A stretch of 64,000 nucleotides of DNA from Cupriavidus basilensis OR16 (GTDB lineage Bacteria > Pseudomonadota > Gammaproteobacteria > Burkholderiales > Burkholderiaceae): assembly GCF_000243095.1 (NCBI RefSeq), contig NZ_AHJE01000038.1, forward strand, positions 45,281 to 109,280, written 5' to 3'. Below the pieces are notes generated by a model that was not told where the DNA came from, did no database searches, and worked only from the letters and a program-made list of their open reading frames with translations. The first letter of the stretch is position 1, and every line of letters starts with the position of its first letter. Both the position numbers and the translations under genes were made by a program. Below, piece by piece: positions 18,342-27,611 of this stretch.

Positions 18342-18385
18342 CGAGCACCAACATGGGCGGATATGCCCGCCCGTGTTGGTGCTCG
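18342..18385. terminator. Strong hairpin between convergent genes
   Basis: 18-bp arms at 18342-18359 and 18368-18385 pair with a single T-G wobble (CGAGCACCAACATGGGCG against its complement). It lies between the dioxygenase stop and the convergent GntR gene stop. There is no clear T-run on either side, so it probably acts as a bidirectional stem terminator. Confidence 0.7.
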
Positions 18386-18411
18386 TCTTCTTGCCAGCCA
18401 CCGCCCCCCCG

Positions 18412-19194
18412 CTACACCGCAGCCGCCTTCTTCACACCCGCCTTCCCAGCCCCCGCCGCCTTCTGCGCGGCCAGATGCGCCATGACGAGATCCGTCGTCA
18501 CCTGGAAGTGTTCATGGAGCAGCCGGCACGCCCCGTCGGCATCGCCCCGCACCGCCGCATCCACAATGGCCTGATGCTCTGCCATGACATCACGCTTGCG
18601 GCCTGACTTCGGGATGTTCATCGACAGCAGCCGATACCTGGCGGTCTGGTCGCGGAGCAAGGCGGAGAAACGGCGCAGCCATGGCGACTCGCAACCCGCG
18701 ACCAGCGCTGCATGAAAGTCCGAATGGGCGTCTTCCCAGTCCGGGTTCATGCGGCGGCCTTCGCCAGGCAGGTACATCGGAATCCGTTTGAGGCGGTGGT
18801 GCGCGGCAATGAGCTGCCCTTCCCACGCCACGTTGGCGCTGCCGATGGCGTCGCGCAGCGCTTGCGTCTCGATCTGCTGGCGCACGCGGGTGATGTCGAG
18901 CAGTTCGCTCTCCGAGAGCTCGGCAACGCGAAAGCCCTTCTGGTCGATGGCGACGACGAAGCCCGTGGCGCACAGGCGCGACAGCGCCTCGCGCAGGGGG
19001 ATCACGCCCGCCTGGTAACGTTCGGAGAGCTCCTTGAGCCGCAGCTTGCTGCCCGCGGGGAGCTTGCCCTGGATGATCTCCTCCCGGACCGTGAGTTCGA
19101 GAATGGACGCCCACGTGCGCCCGCCCGTGTCCGTGGCGCCGGGTTCGGCGACGTCTGGCGTTGCCGTGATGTGCCCGTTGGTTGAGGTAGCCAA
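18412..19194 (-). CDS. GntR-family (FadR/FCD) transcriptional regulator
   Basis: Regulator of 260 residues: N-terminal winged helix (SILELTVREEIIQGKLPAG, LKELSERYQAGVIPLREALS, ATGFVVAIDQKGFRVAELS) and a C-terminal all-helical FCD ligand domain with metal-type residues (DAHSDFHAALVAGCESPWL, AEHQAIVDAAVRGD). Its position next to the ring-cleavage operon suggests that it senses a pathway acid and controls that operon. The tail is alanine/lysine-rich (AAGAGKAGVKKAAAV). An inverted repeat just upstream (19209-19232) may be its own operator. Confidence 0.9.
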   Translation of the reverse strand: MATSTNGHITATPDVAEPGATDTGGRTWASILELTVREEIIQGKLPAGSKLRLKELSERYQAGVIPLREALSRLCATGFVVAIDQKGFRVAELSESELLDITRVRQQIETQALRDAIGSANVAWEGQLIAAHHRLKRIPMYLPGEGRRMNPDWEDAHSDFHAALVAGCESPWLRRFSALLRDQTARYRLLSMNIPKSGRKRDVMAEHQAIVDAAVRGDADGACRLLHEHFQVTTDLVMAHLAAQKAAGAGKAGVKKAAAV

Positions 19195-19208
19195 GTCAGC
19201 CCCGTTTC

Positions 19209-19232
19209 ATAGATATTCTGCATTTTATCTAT
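19209..19232 (-). promoter_or_regulatory. ATAGATA/TATCTAT inverted repeat upstream of gntR
   Basis: Perfect 7-bp arms with a 10-bp spacer, ending 15 bp before the GntR start codon, in an AT-rich segment. A candidate autoregulatory operator. It does not share sequence with the repeat at 16487. Confidence 0.4.
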
Positions 19233-19304
19233 TTTTTAGGGTCACCCGTAGACGGGCGACCCTGATGAGGTACGGGAATAGCGGCTTCGGTCAGAAGATG
19301 TGCT

Positions 19305-19910
19305 TTATAAGGCTTCGGCGTCCACGCTCAACGCGGGCGTGATCGCGTATGACGCGCCGGCATACCACAGGTCGCTGCGCGGCGTCGGGCTGCCATCGTT
19401 GTCGCGCCGGATCAGGCCGCCGCCGATCTTGCCCTTGCCCACGTTGGCGTAGCCGTTGACGGACAAGCGCTCGTCCTTCAGGCCACTGCTGACCAGGCCG
19501 CCGAAGGCGCCCGGGCCGCCGCGGATCGAGTCGTAGGCCGCGCCCACGCCCCAGGTACCGGATTCGTACTTCAGCAGCGCGGACCATTCGCGGCAGGCGC
19601 GCTTGTCAGCGGGATTCTCGCCGCCGCAGTTGGTGCCCGACGGACTGGGGCCGGCATTGCCTGTATCGCGCCCGAAGCTGTAGGTGCCGCCGATGGTCAC
19701 GCCGCCGAAGGTGCCTTTGTACGACACGGCATTATCGGCCCGCGCATTCGGCAGGTAGCTATCCAGCGACGACGTCCCGAAGGTGTTCGGGCCTAGCATG
19801 TCTGCTTCCAGCGTGGACCAGAACAGCATCGTGTACTGCCGCCCGAACGCGACCTGGCCCCAGTTGCCCGAGAGGCCGACCCATGCCTGCCGGCCAAACA
19901 GCACTTCCTG
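19305..19910 (-). pseudogene. Gram-negative porin remnant, both ends missing
   Basis: The minus-strand frame encodes a middle part of a Burkholderiales trimeric porin: VLFGRQAWVGLSGNWGQVAFGRQYTML (constriction-loop region), NAVSYKGTFGGVTIGGTYSFG and LWYAGASYAITPALSVDAEAL. The signal peptide and first strands are absent: upstream of about 19905 the frame turns into the antisense of a LysR fragment. The C-terminal strands are also absent, with a stop directly after DAEAL at 19305. About 200 residues remain of an expected 350-400. It is non-functional. Confidence 0.85.
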
Positions 19911-20492
19911 CCGGGCTGGTTCAACGCCGTGCGCAGGCATGTCGGCGACCTGCGCGCGCGCGTGATTCCCACCAATGTGCATGATTCCGTGCTCACCCTG
20001 GTCAATGGCAATTGCGACCTGATGTTCGCTTACGACCACCCGGGGCTGCCCTTGCACCTGGACCCGGTCAGGTACCCATATCTGACCGTCGGACAGGATA
20101 CGTTCATGCCGGTGAGCAAGCCCAACCAGCGACTGGGGCCCCTGCATCGGCTACCGGGCACGCCTGGTAGTCCCCTGCCATTGATCTCCTATACCAGCAC
20201 GAGCTACTTCGGCCGTTGCCTCGCCCTGCTGTTGAGCCGTGCCGACGCGCAGCCCGTGCTCCGACTCGACTATGAGTCGGATATGGCGGAGGTGCTCAAG
20301 AAGATGCTTGTGGCGGGAGAAGGCATTGCCTGGCTACCGAAAAGCTCGATCGAAACAGAGCTGGCTTCCGGGGCCCTGGTCCCCGCCGGCGGTCCGTCCT
20401 GGTGCATCGACCTGGATCTTCGCGTGTACCGGAACCAGTACAACCGCAACGAACGCCTCGATACGCTCTGGCGCTATCTCAGCGCGCTCTGA
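19900..20492 (+). pseudogene. LysR-family regulator, C-terminal fragment only
   Basis: The frame running to the stop at 20492 encodes an LTTR substrate-binding domain (VIPTNVHDSVLTLVNGNCDLMFAYDHPG, DTFMPVSKPNQ, VAGEGIAWLPKSSIETELASGAL, YRNQYNRNERLDTLWRYL). The helix-turn-helix and hinge are missing: coding sense begins near HFLPGWFNAVRRHVGD at about 19900, exactly where the divergent porin remnant also begins. One deletion seems to have removed both 5' ends and the promoters between them. It probably once controlled the transporter/racemase operon downstream. Confidence 0.85.
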
Positions 20493-20723
20493 GCGCGCAG
20501 GAACGGGGCGCACGCTCGTATACCCGAACTATGCGCCGCCGGCATGAGGGCTTGCGGGACTCGCATCACGGGGCCCGCTCCCTTTCGTAGTGTCCGTCCA
20601 TGCACTGACCGCGCCGGCCTTCCCAGCCGGGCCCCGGTTTCACTGGAGGGGCCGGCGCCGTGCAACAGGCCACGGATTCAGCTCCGGTTGATTCCCGCAT
20701 GAGACCTCACTGGACGGAGCAAA

Positions 20724-22001
20724 ATGAAAAATCGCCTCACCGCAACTATTCTCGCTGGCATGGTGCTCGGCATCGCCGTCGGCTACGCCTGCCACAAAAT
20801 GGCGCCGGATGCCGACTCGGCCAAAGCCATTGCCGGCTACTTCTCGATCATCACCGACATCTTTCTCCGCCTGATCAAGATGATCATCGCGCCGCTCGTG
20901 TTCGCGACGCTGGTCTCGGGCCTGTCCGGCATGGAAGGGACCAGCGATGTGCGCCGCATCGGCATGCGCTCGGTGGGCTGGTTTGTCTGCGCATCCCTGA
21001 TGTCGCTCGCCCTCGGACTGATGCTCGCCAACCTGCTGCAACCCGGCGCGGGGCTGAACCTGACGCCGAGCAGTGCCGATGTCGCGACGGGCCTGAATAC
21101 GGCTGGCCTCAACTTCAGGGACTTCATCACCCACGCCTTCCCGACCAGCCTTCTCGACGCGATGGCGCGCAACGACATCCTGCAGATACTGGTCTTCTCG
21201 GTGCTCTTCGGTGTTGTGCTCGGCGTGCTCAGGAACGACCCGCGAGTGACGCCGCTCGTGCGCACCGTCGATGCGCTGGTGCCCGCGATGCTCAAGCTCA
21301 CCGACTATGTCATGGCGCTCGCGCCGATCGGCGTATTCGGCGCCATCGCATCAGCCATCACCCTGCACGGGCTCGACGTGCTGACGACCTACGGCAAGCT
21401 CATCGGCAGCTTCTATATTGGACTCGCCGTGCTCTGGGCCCTGCTGATCGGCGTCGGCTATGCCTTCCTGGGCCGCCCGATCTGGACGCTCCTGAAGGCT
21501 GTGCGCGAACCGGCCATGCTCGCGTTCTCCACCGCCAGCAGCGAGGCTGCCTATCCGCGCCTGACCGAGAAGCTCGAAGCGTTCGGCGTCGACAAGAAGG
21601 TGGTTGGTTTCACCCTGCCCCTGGGCTATGCATTCAATCTCGACGGCTCGATGATGTACCAGGCGTTCGCGGCGATCTTCATCGCGCAGGCGTTCGGCAT
21701 CGACATGCCGGTGTCGCAACAGATCCTGATGCTGCTGGTGCTGATGGTGAGCAGCAAGGGCATGGCGGGCGTTGCACGGGGTTCGGTGGTGGTGGTTGCC
21801 GCCGTCGCGCCGATGTTCCACTTGCCGCCGTCTGGCGTCGTGCTGATCCTTGCGATCGACCAGGTGCTGGATATGGGGCGTACCGCAACCAACGTCATCG
21901 GCAACAGTATCGCCACCGCCGCCATTGCGAAATGGGAAACGCGCCGGGCCACGCGCAATGAGGCACAAAGCTTCGACAGCTTGCAGGGGGAAGTGAAATG
22001 A
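20724..22001 (+). CDS. Dicarboxylate/amino acid:cation symporter (DAACS family)
   Basis: Inner-membrane sodium- or proton-coupled symporter of 425 residues, GltP/DctA-like. It has eight or so hydrophobic helices, a serine-rich re-entrant loop (FSTASSEAAYPRL; family SSS motif), the NLDGSMMYQ motif of TM7 and the second loop (SSKGMAGVARGSVVVVAA) before DMGRTATNVIGNSIA. All are hallmarks of aspartate/glutamate/C4-dicarboxylate carriers. The stop overlaps the start of the Asp/Glu racemase gene (ATGA-type), so the two are translated together: the carrier probably brings in the acid that the racemase handles. Confidence 0.94.
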   Translation: MKNRLTATILAGMVLGIAVGYACHKMAPDADSAKAIAGYFSIITDIFLRLIKMIIAPLVFATLVSGLSGMEGTSDVRRIGMRSVGWFVCASLMSLALGLMLANLLQPGAGLNLTPSSADVATGLNTAGLNFRDFITHAFPTSLLDAMARNDILQILVFSVLFGVVLGVLRNDPRVTPLVRTVDALVPAMLKLTDYVMALAPIGVFGAIASAITLHGLDVLTTYGKLIGSFYIGLAVLWALLIGVGYAFLGRPIWTLLKAVREPAMLAFSTASSEAAYPRLTEKLEAFGVDKKVVGFTLPLGYAFNLDGSMMYQAFAAIFIAQAFGIDMPVSQQILMLLVLMVSSKGMAGVARGSVVVVAAVAPMFHLPPSGVVLILAIDQVLDMGRTATNVIGNSIATAAIAKWETRRATRNEAQSFDSLQGEVK

Positions 22002-23489
22002 CCACGACACCTGATGCGCAAGGCCGCCGGTCCTTTGGCGTGATCGGTGGTCTTGGCGCACTGGCTAGCGCCGACGTGTTCTTCAAGCTGATCAAGTCGA
22101 CGCCTGCACGCGACGATTCGGAACACTTCGACATCGTCCTGGAGCAGCATCCGTTTCGAAACGCCAGCCTCACCACGGCCGCGACCACGGAGCGCAAACT
22201 GTACATCTTCGACATGATTCGCGCCTTCGCGCGACGCGGCATCGATGCAGTGGTGCTGCCCTGCTTTCTCAGCCACACCTTCATCGACGAGCTGGCGGCG
22301 AACTCTCCGCTCCCCATCATCGACATGATGCAGGCGCTGCACCACCATGTGCGGCGCAAGTTCCCGACACTCCGGCGCGTAGGGGTGCTCGGTTCGGACT
22401 ACACGCGCAGCAAGCATCTGTTCGAGCGCTACTTCGCCAGCCCGGAGTTCGAGCTATTGCACCCACGGATCGAGGGCGGCGTGGATCGCGTGACGCGCGC
22501 GGTGTATTCGCGTGACGCGCGCGGTGTATGACGCCGACGGCATCAAGAGCGGAAACTTGCGTGGCCGCCCTATCGAACTGTTGCGCGATGCCTGTCGCGA
22601 CCTGATCGGCCAGGGCGCACAACTGATCCTGCCCGGCATGACCGAGATCTCCCTTGTGCTCGACGAAATTGGGCCCCTGCCGGTGCCGGTTGTCGACTCG
22701 AATCTCGCCTATGCGCAGTATGTGGTTTCAGGTCAGTATGCGGCGCCCGGGAAACAGTTCAAGGTCGGCGTGGTGGGCGGCGTCGGTCCCGCTGCTACCG
22801 TCGACTTTATCCAGAAGATCGTACGCCATACGCCCGCGGCGCGCGACCAGGACCATATCAAGCTGCTGGTCGAGCAGAATCCGCAGATTCCGGATCGCAC
22901 CGAGAACCTTGTCGGCGAGGGACCCGACCCGACGATTTCCTTGTATGCGACGTGCAAGAAGCTGGAGGCGGGAGATGCTGACATCATTGCCATTCCGTGC
23001 AACACGGCGCATGCGTTTGTCGAGCGCGTGCAGCCCTATCTCAATATCCCGATCGTCAATATGCTGACGGTCACCGCGGAGTCCTTGCGCAAGACGTATC
23101 CAGGCCTGCACAAGGTCGGCGTGCTGGCCACTTCCGGCACGGTGGCCAGCGGCGTGTACCAGAGAGCCCTTGATACTCATGGTTTCGAGCAGGTCGTGCC
23201 AGGCCCCGCTCTCCAGGCTCGCGTGATGCATGCCATCTACGGTCCTCATGGTGTCAAGGCCGGCTTTACGACAGGCGAATGCGTCGACGACCTGGTCGCG
23301 GCGGTCGAGGATATGGCGGCCCGCGATGTCGAAATCGTCATCCTTGCCTGCACCGAATTGCCCTTGCTCCTGCCGCAGGCGGAAATGCGCTGTGCCAACG
23401 GCCGCGTCATCACGCTGATCGACCCGACGGATGTGCTGGCAAGACACTGCGTCGCCTGCGCGATGGGCGACGCCAAGCCCAATCCTTGA
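21998..23489 (+). pseudogene. Two-domain aspartate/glutamate racemase family protein, frameshifted by a 22-bp duplication
   Basis: Two racemase-fold domains are encoded. Domain 1 from the ATG at 21998: FGVIGGLGALASADVFFKL, catalytic-type Cys in VVLPCFLSHTF, then PGMTEISLVL. Domain 2: VGVVGGVGPAATVDFIQKIV, IIAIPCNTAHAFVE and VILACTELPLLL, with both catalytic cysteines. The frame is broken at 22486-22529 by an exact tandem copy of 22 bases; removing one copy leaves 1470 nt, a continuous frame of 489 residues. As it stands, translation gives a 177-residue first domain, and the second can restart at 22512. Such racemases interconvert D/L acidic amino acids or act on hydantoin- or malonate-like substrates. 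Coupled to the symporter gene upstream. Confidence 0.88.
22486..22529 (+). repeat. Perfect 22-bp tandem duplication inside the racemase gene
   Basis: TCGCGTGACGCGCGCGGTGT plus AT occurs at 22486-22507 and again at 22508-22529. Twenty-two is not a multiple of three, so the second copy shifts the frame. Loss of one copy by slippage or recombination would restore the gene, so the lesion is potentially reversible. Confidence 0.97.
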
Positions 23490-23497
23490 GATTGCAC

Positions 23498-23680
23498 GCC
23501 GGTGCCGCTCGGCAGGTTGAAGCTGCCGCCCAGCGTATGGCACAGCTTGTGATGCAGCGACATGCCAACGTTGCCCGGCACGCCGCCGCAAAGCCACGCG
23601 CCATAAGGCGCATCGCTGCGGGCCGCCAGCAGGTCCGGCGCGATGGCCTTGCCCAACCCGATGGAAGGATTGCATGATGC
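23498..23680 (-). pseudogene. Maleylacetate reductase relic
   Basis: The minus-strand frame reads ARSDAPYGAWLCGGVPGNVG, then MSLHHKLCHTLGGSFNLP, the metal-binding core of iron-type alcohol dehydrogenases of the maleylacetate reductase group (two histidines in HHKLCHTLGG). Only about 60 residues of about 350 remain; both ends are lost between the racemase gene and the Bug gene. It shows that an intradiol aromatic pathway gene (hydroxyquinol or chlorocatechol type) once stood here. Confidence 0.75.
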
Positions 23681-23685
23681 GGCGC

Positions 23686-24702
23686 TCAGTCGGCCACGAT
23701 ATTGCGGCTCTTGATCACGCGGGCCCAGCGCTGGGATTCGCTCTTGACCAGCGCGTTCATCTCCTGCCGGCCGCCCGCCACCACCTCGAAGCCACCGTCG
23801 GCCAGGCGCTGCGCCACCTTGGGGTCGCGCAGGGTGGCGCTCATGTCCGCCGCCAGCCGGTTCAGGATGGCGTCTGGCGTCTTGGCCGGCGCGATCATGC
23901 CCACCCAGGAATAGACTTCAAAGCCCTTGTAGGTCTCGGCAATCGCCGGCACCGCGGGCAGGTGCGCGTCGCGCTTGGGCGAGGTCACCGCCAGCGCGCG
24001 CAGCTTGCCACCCTGGATATGCGGCAGCACCAGCGGCAGGCTGGCGATCATCGAATCAACGTGGCCGCCAAGCAGATCCGAGATGGCCGGGCCGCCGCCC
24101 TTGTAAGGCGTGTGGATGCCGCTGGTGCCCGCGGTCTCGTGGAACAGCTCGGCCGCCAGCTGGTTGGAGCTGCCGGCACCCACCGAAGCATAGGAAACGG
24201 TGGCCGGCTTCCTGGCCGCGGCCACGTAATCCTTCAGCGTCTGGAACGGGGAGCTGGCCGGCACCACCAGCACCATGGGTGAGCGCACCATGTACGACAC
24301 GCCGGTCAGGTCCCGCTCGGGCGCGTAGGGCAACTTCGGATACATCGAGGATTCGGTCGCGAACGAGTCGAAGATCATCCCCACCGTGTAGCCGTCCGGC
24401 GCGCTCCGGACGATGGCGCCCGTGCCGATGGTGCCGCCCGCGCCGGCGCGGTTCTCGATGACCACCGTCTGGCCAAGGCGGCTGCGGAAGTCCTCCTGGA
24501 CCATGCGGCCCACCTTGTCGACCGTGCCACCGGCCGCGAACGGGATGATCAGCGTGACCGGCTTGGCCGGGTAGGTTTGCGCGTTGGCGCCGCTAGCCAT
24601 GCCGAGCGCCAGCGCCGTGGTGGCGGCCAGGCGCCGCAGCAGCGCCTGACCGCGTACGGGGCGGGGTTGATCGGCATGGCTTGTCCCCAGTCTTGTTGTC
24701 AT
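23686..24702 (-). CDS. Bug/TctC-family periplasmic solute-binding protein
   Basis: Tripartite tricarboxylate receptor family protein, 338 residues. Signal peptide after an extended basic leader (LLRRLAATTALALGMASGANA), then the family signatures YPAKPVTLIIPFAAGGTVDK, VIENRAGAGGTIGTG, APDGYTVG, TPYKGGGPAISDLLGGHVD and LRALAVTSPKR. The ATG at 24702 follows CAGGAAGACAAA. Bug proteins bind small carboxylates in the periplasm; the ligand is unknown. No TctAB membrane genes are near. It is divergent from a LysR gene that probably controls it. Confidence 0.93.
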   Translation of the reverse strand: MTTRLGTSHADQPRPVRGQALLRRLAATTALALGMASGANAQTYPAKPVTLIIPFAAGGTVDKVGRMVQEDFRSRLGQTVVIENRAGAGGTIGTGAIVRSAPDGYTVGMIFDSFATESSMYPKLPYAPERDLTGVSYMVRSPMVLVVPASSPFQTLKDYVAAARKPATVSYASVGAGSSNQLAAELFHETAGTSGIHTPYKGGGPAISDLLGGHVDSMIASLPLVLPHIQGGKLRALAVTSPKRDAHLPAVPAIAETYKGFEVYSWVGMIAPAKTPDAILNRLAADMSATLRDPKVAQRLADGGFEVVAGGRQEMNALVKSESQRWARVIKSRNIVAD

Positions 24703-24886
24703 TTTGTCTTCCTGTTGCGGTGTTAGCGCCGCGCCCGGCAAGCACGCCGAGGCAGGTGCGCGATGGAGTGCTTTTGCTAAATTTGCGAAAATAGCGCGAG
24801 CGAAAGGCATGAATCCGATGCTAATCTTTCATATCGGCCGGGGCAATCGGGTCTGGCCGCGAAATGCCTTTGCACAGGACGCACAA

Positions 24887-25819
24887 ATGGAATCGGCAAA
24901 ATTTGCTGAGAATCTCTCGATCTTTGTCGAGGTGGCGCAGGCGCGCAGCTTCTCCGCGGTGGCCCGCCGCAAGGGCATGGTGGCGTCCTCGGTGGCTCGC
25001 CAGATCGACTCGCTGGAAAACGAGCTGCAGGTGGCGCTGTTCACCCGCTCGACCCGGGCGCTGGTGCGTACCGACGCCGGCAACCTGCTGTTCGAGCGCG
25101 CGGTCAAGATCCTGCACGACATGACCGATGCGCGCAGCGAGGTCACCTCGCTGGAGCAGGGCGTGAGCGGCCTGCTGCGCGTGAGCTGCCTGCCCGCTTT
25201 CGGCCGGCGCCACGTGGTGCCGCATCTGGCAGCCCTCTATGACAAGTACCCGCGCTTGGCCATCGAGCTGGACCTGACCGAGCGCGTCGTCGACCCCGTG
25301 GTGGAGCGCATTGACCTGGTGATCCGCGTCGGCCAGCAGGCCGACAGCAGCCTGATCGCCCAGCGCGTGGCCAGCCAGCGTTACGTGATCTGCGCCGCGC
25401 CGGCCTACCTGGCGCGCCACGGCAAGCCGCGCCACGCCAGCGAGCTGGGCAGCCACCGGCTGATCGACCGGCGCCACAGCACCAGCATGCGCGGCTGGCG
25501 GGAGCTGCTGGACAGCGACGTCGCGCAACAGGCCATGTTCGCCTTCGAGTGCGACGACTGCGATGCGCGGCGGCTATCGGTGCTGCAGGGGCTGGGCATC
25601 GCCCTGATGCCGGACTGGTCGATCGGCGGCGATATCGGCGATGGCCGCCTGATCGAGCTGGAAATGGACGGCCTGGCGCCGCAACCGGAAACCGGCGTCT
25701 ACCTGCTGCGCGCGCTGCCGCGCGCCAGCGCCAAGGTGCGGGCGTTCTGCGAGCACCTGGGCGCTACCATCGGCAGCCCGCCGCGCTGGCAGGTCGCCAT
25801 GGCGCCGGTGGGCGAATAG
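24887..25819 (+). CDS. LysR-family transcriptional regulator, divergent from the Bug gene
   Basis: LTTR of 310 residues: helix-turn-helix LSIFVEVAQARSFSAVARRK, then VASSVARQIDSLENELQVALF; substrate domain with PAFGRRHVVPHLAALYDKYP, VVERIDLVIRVGQQADSSL and VLQGLGIALMPDWSIGGDI. The ATG at 24887 is chosen because the HTH begins at once; the longer frame from 24704 runs through the divergent promoter. The 184-bp gap has AT-rich TTTGCTAAATTTGCGAAAA, a plausible LTTR (T-N11-A) region. Confidence 0.92.
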   Translation: MESAKFAENLSIFVEVAQARSFSAVARRKGMVASSVARQIDSLENELQVALFTRSTRALVRTDAGNLLFERAVKILHDMTDARSEVTSLEQGVSGLLRVSCLPAFGRRHVVPHLAALYDKYPRLAIELDLTERVVDPVVERIDLVIRVGQQADSSLIAQRVASQRYVICAAPAYLARHGKPRHASELGSHRLIDRRHSTSMRGWRELLDSDVAQQAMFAFECDDCDARRLSVLQGLGIALMPDWSIGGDIGDGRLIELEMDGLAPQPETGVYLLRALPRASAKVRAFCEHLGATIGSPPRWQVAMAPVGE

Positions 25820-25895
25820 CGCGGGCTTGACACCGGGCCAGGCGGGATAACGCAACACGAAACGCAACACGAACGCGAACACGTGCCGGGCCGCG

Positions 25896-26382
25896 CTAGA
25901 CGGCGGCTTCGTCCTCGAGCGCGCTGCCATCGAGCGACAGCAGCGCCAGCGTGCCCATCTCGCGGCTTGGCATGCTGGCGGAAAAGGCGATGGCCGCGGT
26001 CAGCCGGCGGTCCAGTTCGGCCCGTGCCAGCGCCGCGTCGCCGGGCCCCCGCCAAGGGCTCCCCGCTGCTGCACACCACCGGCCCCAGGGAATCGCGCGC
26101 CTTGAGCACCAGCGCCGCCAGCGTCTCGCCGTGGCCTGCCAGCGGCAGGCTGGCGCCGCCAGACAGGCTGGTCAGCGAACCGGCATTGGCCGCGCCGGAC
26201 CCCGGCGGCCCTTTGTAGCGCAGATAGAAATGATTGAACCCTAGCAGCCTGGCGGCAGTGCAGACGGCGCCCGCCAGCCCCTCGATATCCTGGGCACGGT
26301 CGATCTCGCCAAGCAGCATGGCCAGGGCGGAAGGCGCATCGGCGGGAATCGCGGCGCCAAGCGAAATATCGGGAGAATCCAT
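25896..26382 (-). pseudogene. LuxR-type autoinducer-binding domain protein without DNA-binding domain, frameshifted
   Basis: From the ATG at 26382 (GGGAGAATCC upstream on the plus strand reads as a weak ribosome site on the minus strand) the product has an autoinducer-binding-like fold: LLGEIDRAQDIEGLAGAV, AARLLGFNHFYLRYKG. After SSGEPLAG the frame shifts at a run of five G on the coding strand (about 26042-26046). Four G would read LAGPGDAALARAELDRR and lead to the stop at 25896 (MGTLALLSLDGSALEDEAAV). The repaired product, about 161 residues, has no LuxR helix-turn-helix at all, so it would be a ligand-binding domain only. It is the last gene of the two-component operon to its right. The one-base homopolymer lesion may be a sequencing error. 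Confidence 0.6.
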
Positions 26383-26431
26383 GTGCGAGTAACGCCATTC
26401 CTGCCAAGGAATGGCTGATGGGAAAAGCCAA

Positions 26432-27611
26432 TCATAAGCGCGTTTCCCGTACGGGCAGCGTAAAGCGGAACGTGGCGCCCGTGCCCGGCTGCTCGTCCAG
26501 CCAGATGCGCCCGCCGTGCGACTCCACCACCGAGCGGCAGATCGACAAACCCATGCCCAGGCCATCCGGCCTGGTGGTGAAGAACGCGTCGAACAATGCC
26601 GGGATATTCGCCGGGGCAACGCCAGGGCCCGTATCCTGCACAGTGCAGAGCAACCGCGGCGGTGGCGCGCTGAGCCGTTCGCACCGCACCAGGATGGAAC
26701 GCTGGCCGGCAGGCACCGCCGCGCTGGCCTGCATGGCGTTGAGCAGGAGGTTGTTCAACACCTGCTGCAGCTGGATGCGATCGCCCAGCACCGCCGGCAA
26801 GCCAGGCGCCACATGGACCGACACCGCCACGCCCCGGTTGCGCATCTCCGGCATCAGCAGCGCCAGCGACTCCTCCAGCGCGGCGCCCAGGTCCACGGGC
26901 GCGCGCTGCAGCACGCCCTTGGCCGCCAGCGCGCGCGTGCGGCCGATGACGGCGCTGGCGCGCCGGCCCTCGCTGATCATGCGCTGCACCGCGCTGCGCG
27001 CCTCCTCCAGGTTGGGTTGCGGCCGGTCCAGCCAGCGCAGGCAGGCTTCCCCATACGTGATGATGCCCGCCAGCGGCTGGCTGACTTCGTGCGCAATGGA
27101 TGCCGTCAGTTCGCCCAGCACGGCGATGCGCGACACGTGCGCCAGTTCCGCCTGCGCCACGCGTAGCACTTCCTCGGCGCGGCGGCGCTCGGTGATATCG
27201 ACCACGGTGCCGACAAAGCCGAGGCTGTGCTCGCTGTCCCGGCGCGGCTGTCCCACGCAGACGATGGCAGAGAATGCGGAACTCCTGCTGGAACGGCGTG
27301 CCCTCCTTGCACGCGCGGGCCATCCCGGCGAGCACGCGTGCCCGCTCGCCGGGTTGGACCATCGCCACCAAGGTGTGCATGCCCGGTGCGCCAGGCGCGG
27401 GGTCGAGCCCGAAGAGCCGGTACATCTCCGCGGACCAGCGCATCTCGCGCCGCGCCGGCCACCATTGCCAGCTGCCGGTCTTGCTGATGCGCTGGCCCTC
27501 GGCCAGGGAGGCCTCGCTTTCATGCAGGCCGCGCCGTCTCGCGCGGGCGTTGCCCAGGCTGCCTTTGCGCAGCGAATGACGCGGGATATAGGGTCTGCGC
27601 ATCGTGATCAC
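26432..27611 (-). pseudogene. PAS sensor histidine kinase, frameshifted
   Basis: Soluble-looking kinase partner of the adjacent FixJ-type regulator. Frame 1 from the GTG at 27611 (overlapping the regulator stop as GTGA) encodes a PAS domain (SLAEGQRISKTGSWQWW, MYRLFGLDP, PFQQEFRIL). Frame 2 continues with GFVGTVVDITERRRAEEVL, the phospho-acceptor box ASIAHEVSQPLAGIITYGEA, N box QVLNNLLLNAMQAS, G1 DTGPGVAP and G2 DGLGMGLSICRSVVE to the stop at 26432. The shift is near 27252 (GGG on the coding strand); removing one G restores about 392 residues. No membrane span is seen. If the lesion is real, the kinase is inactive. Confidence 0.8.
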
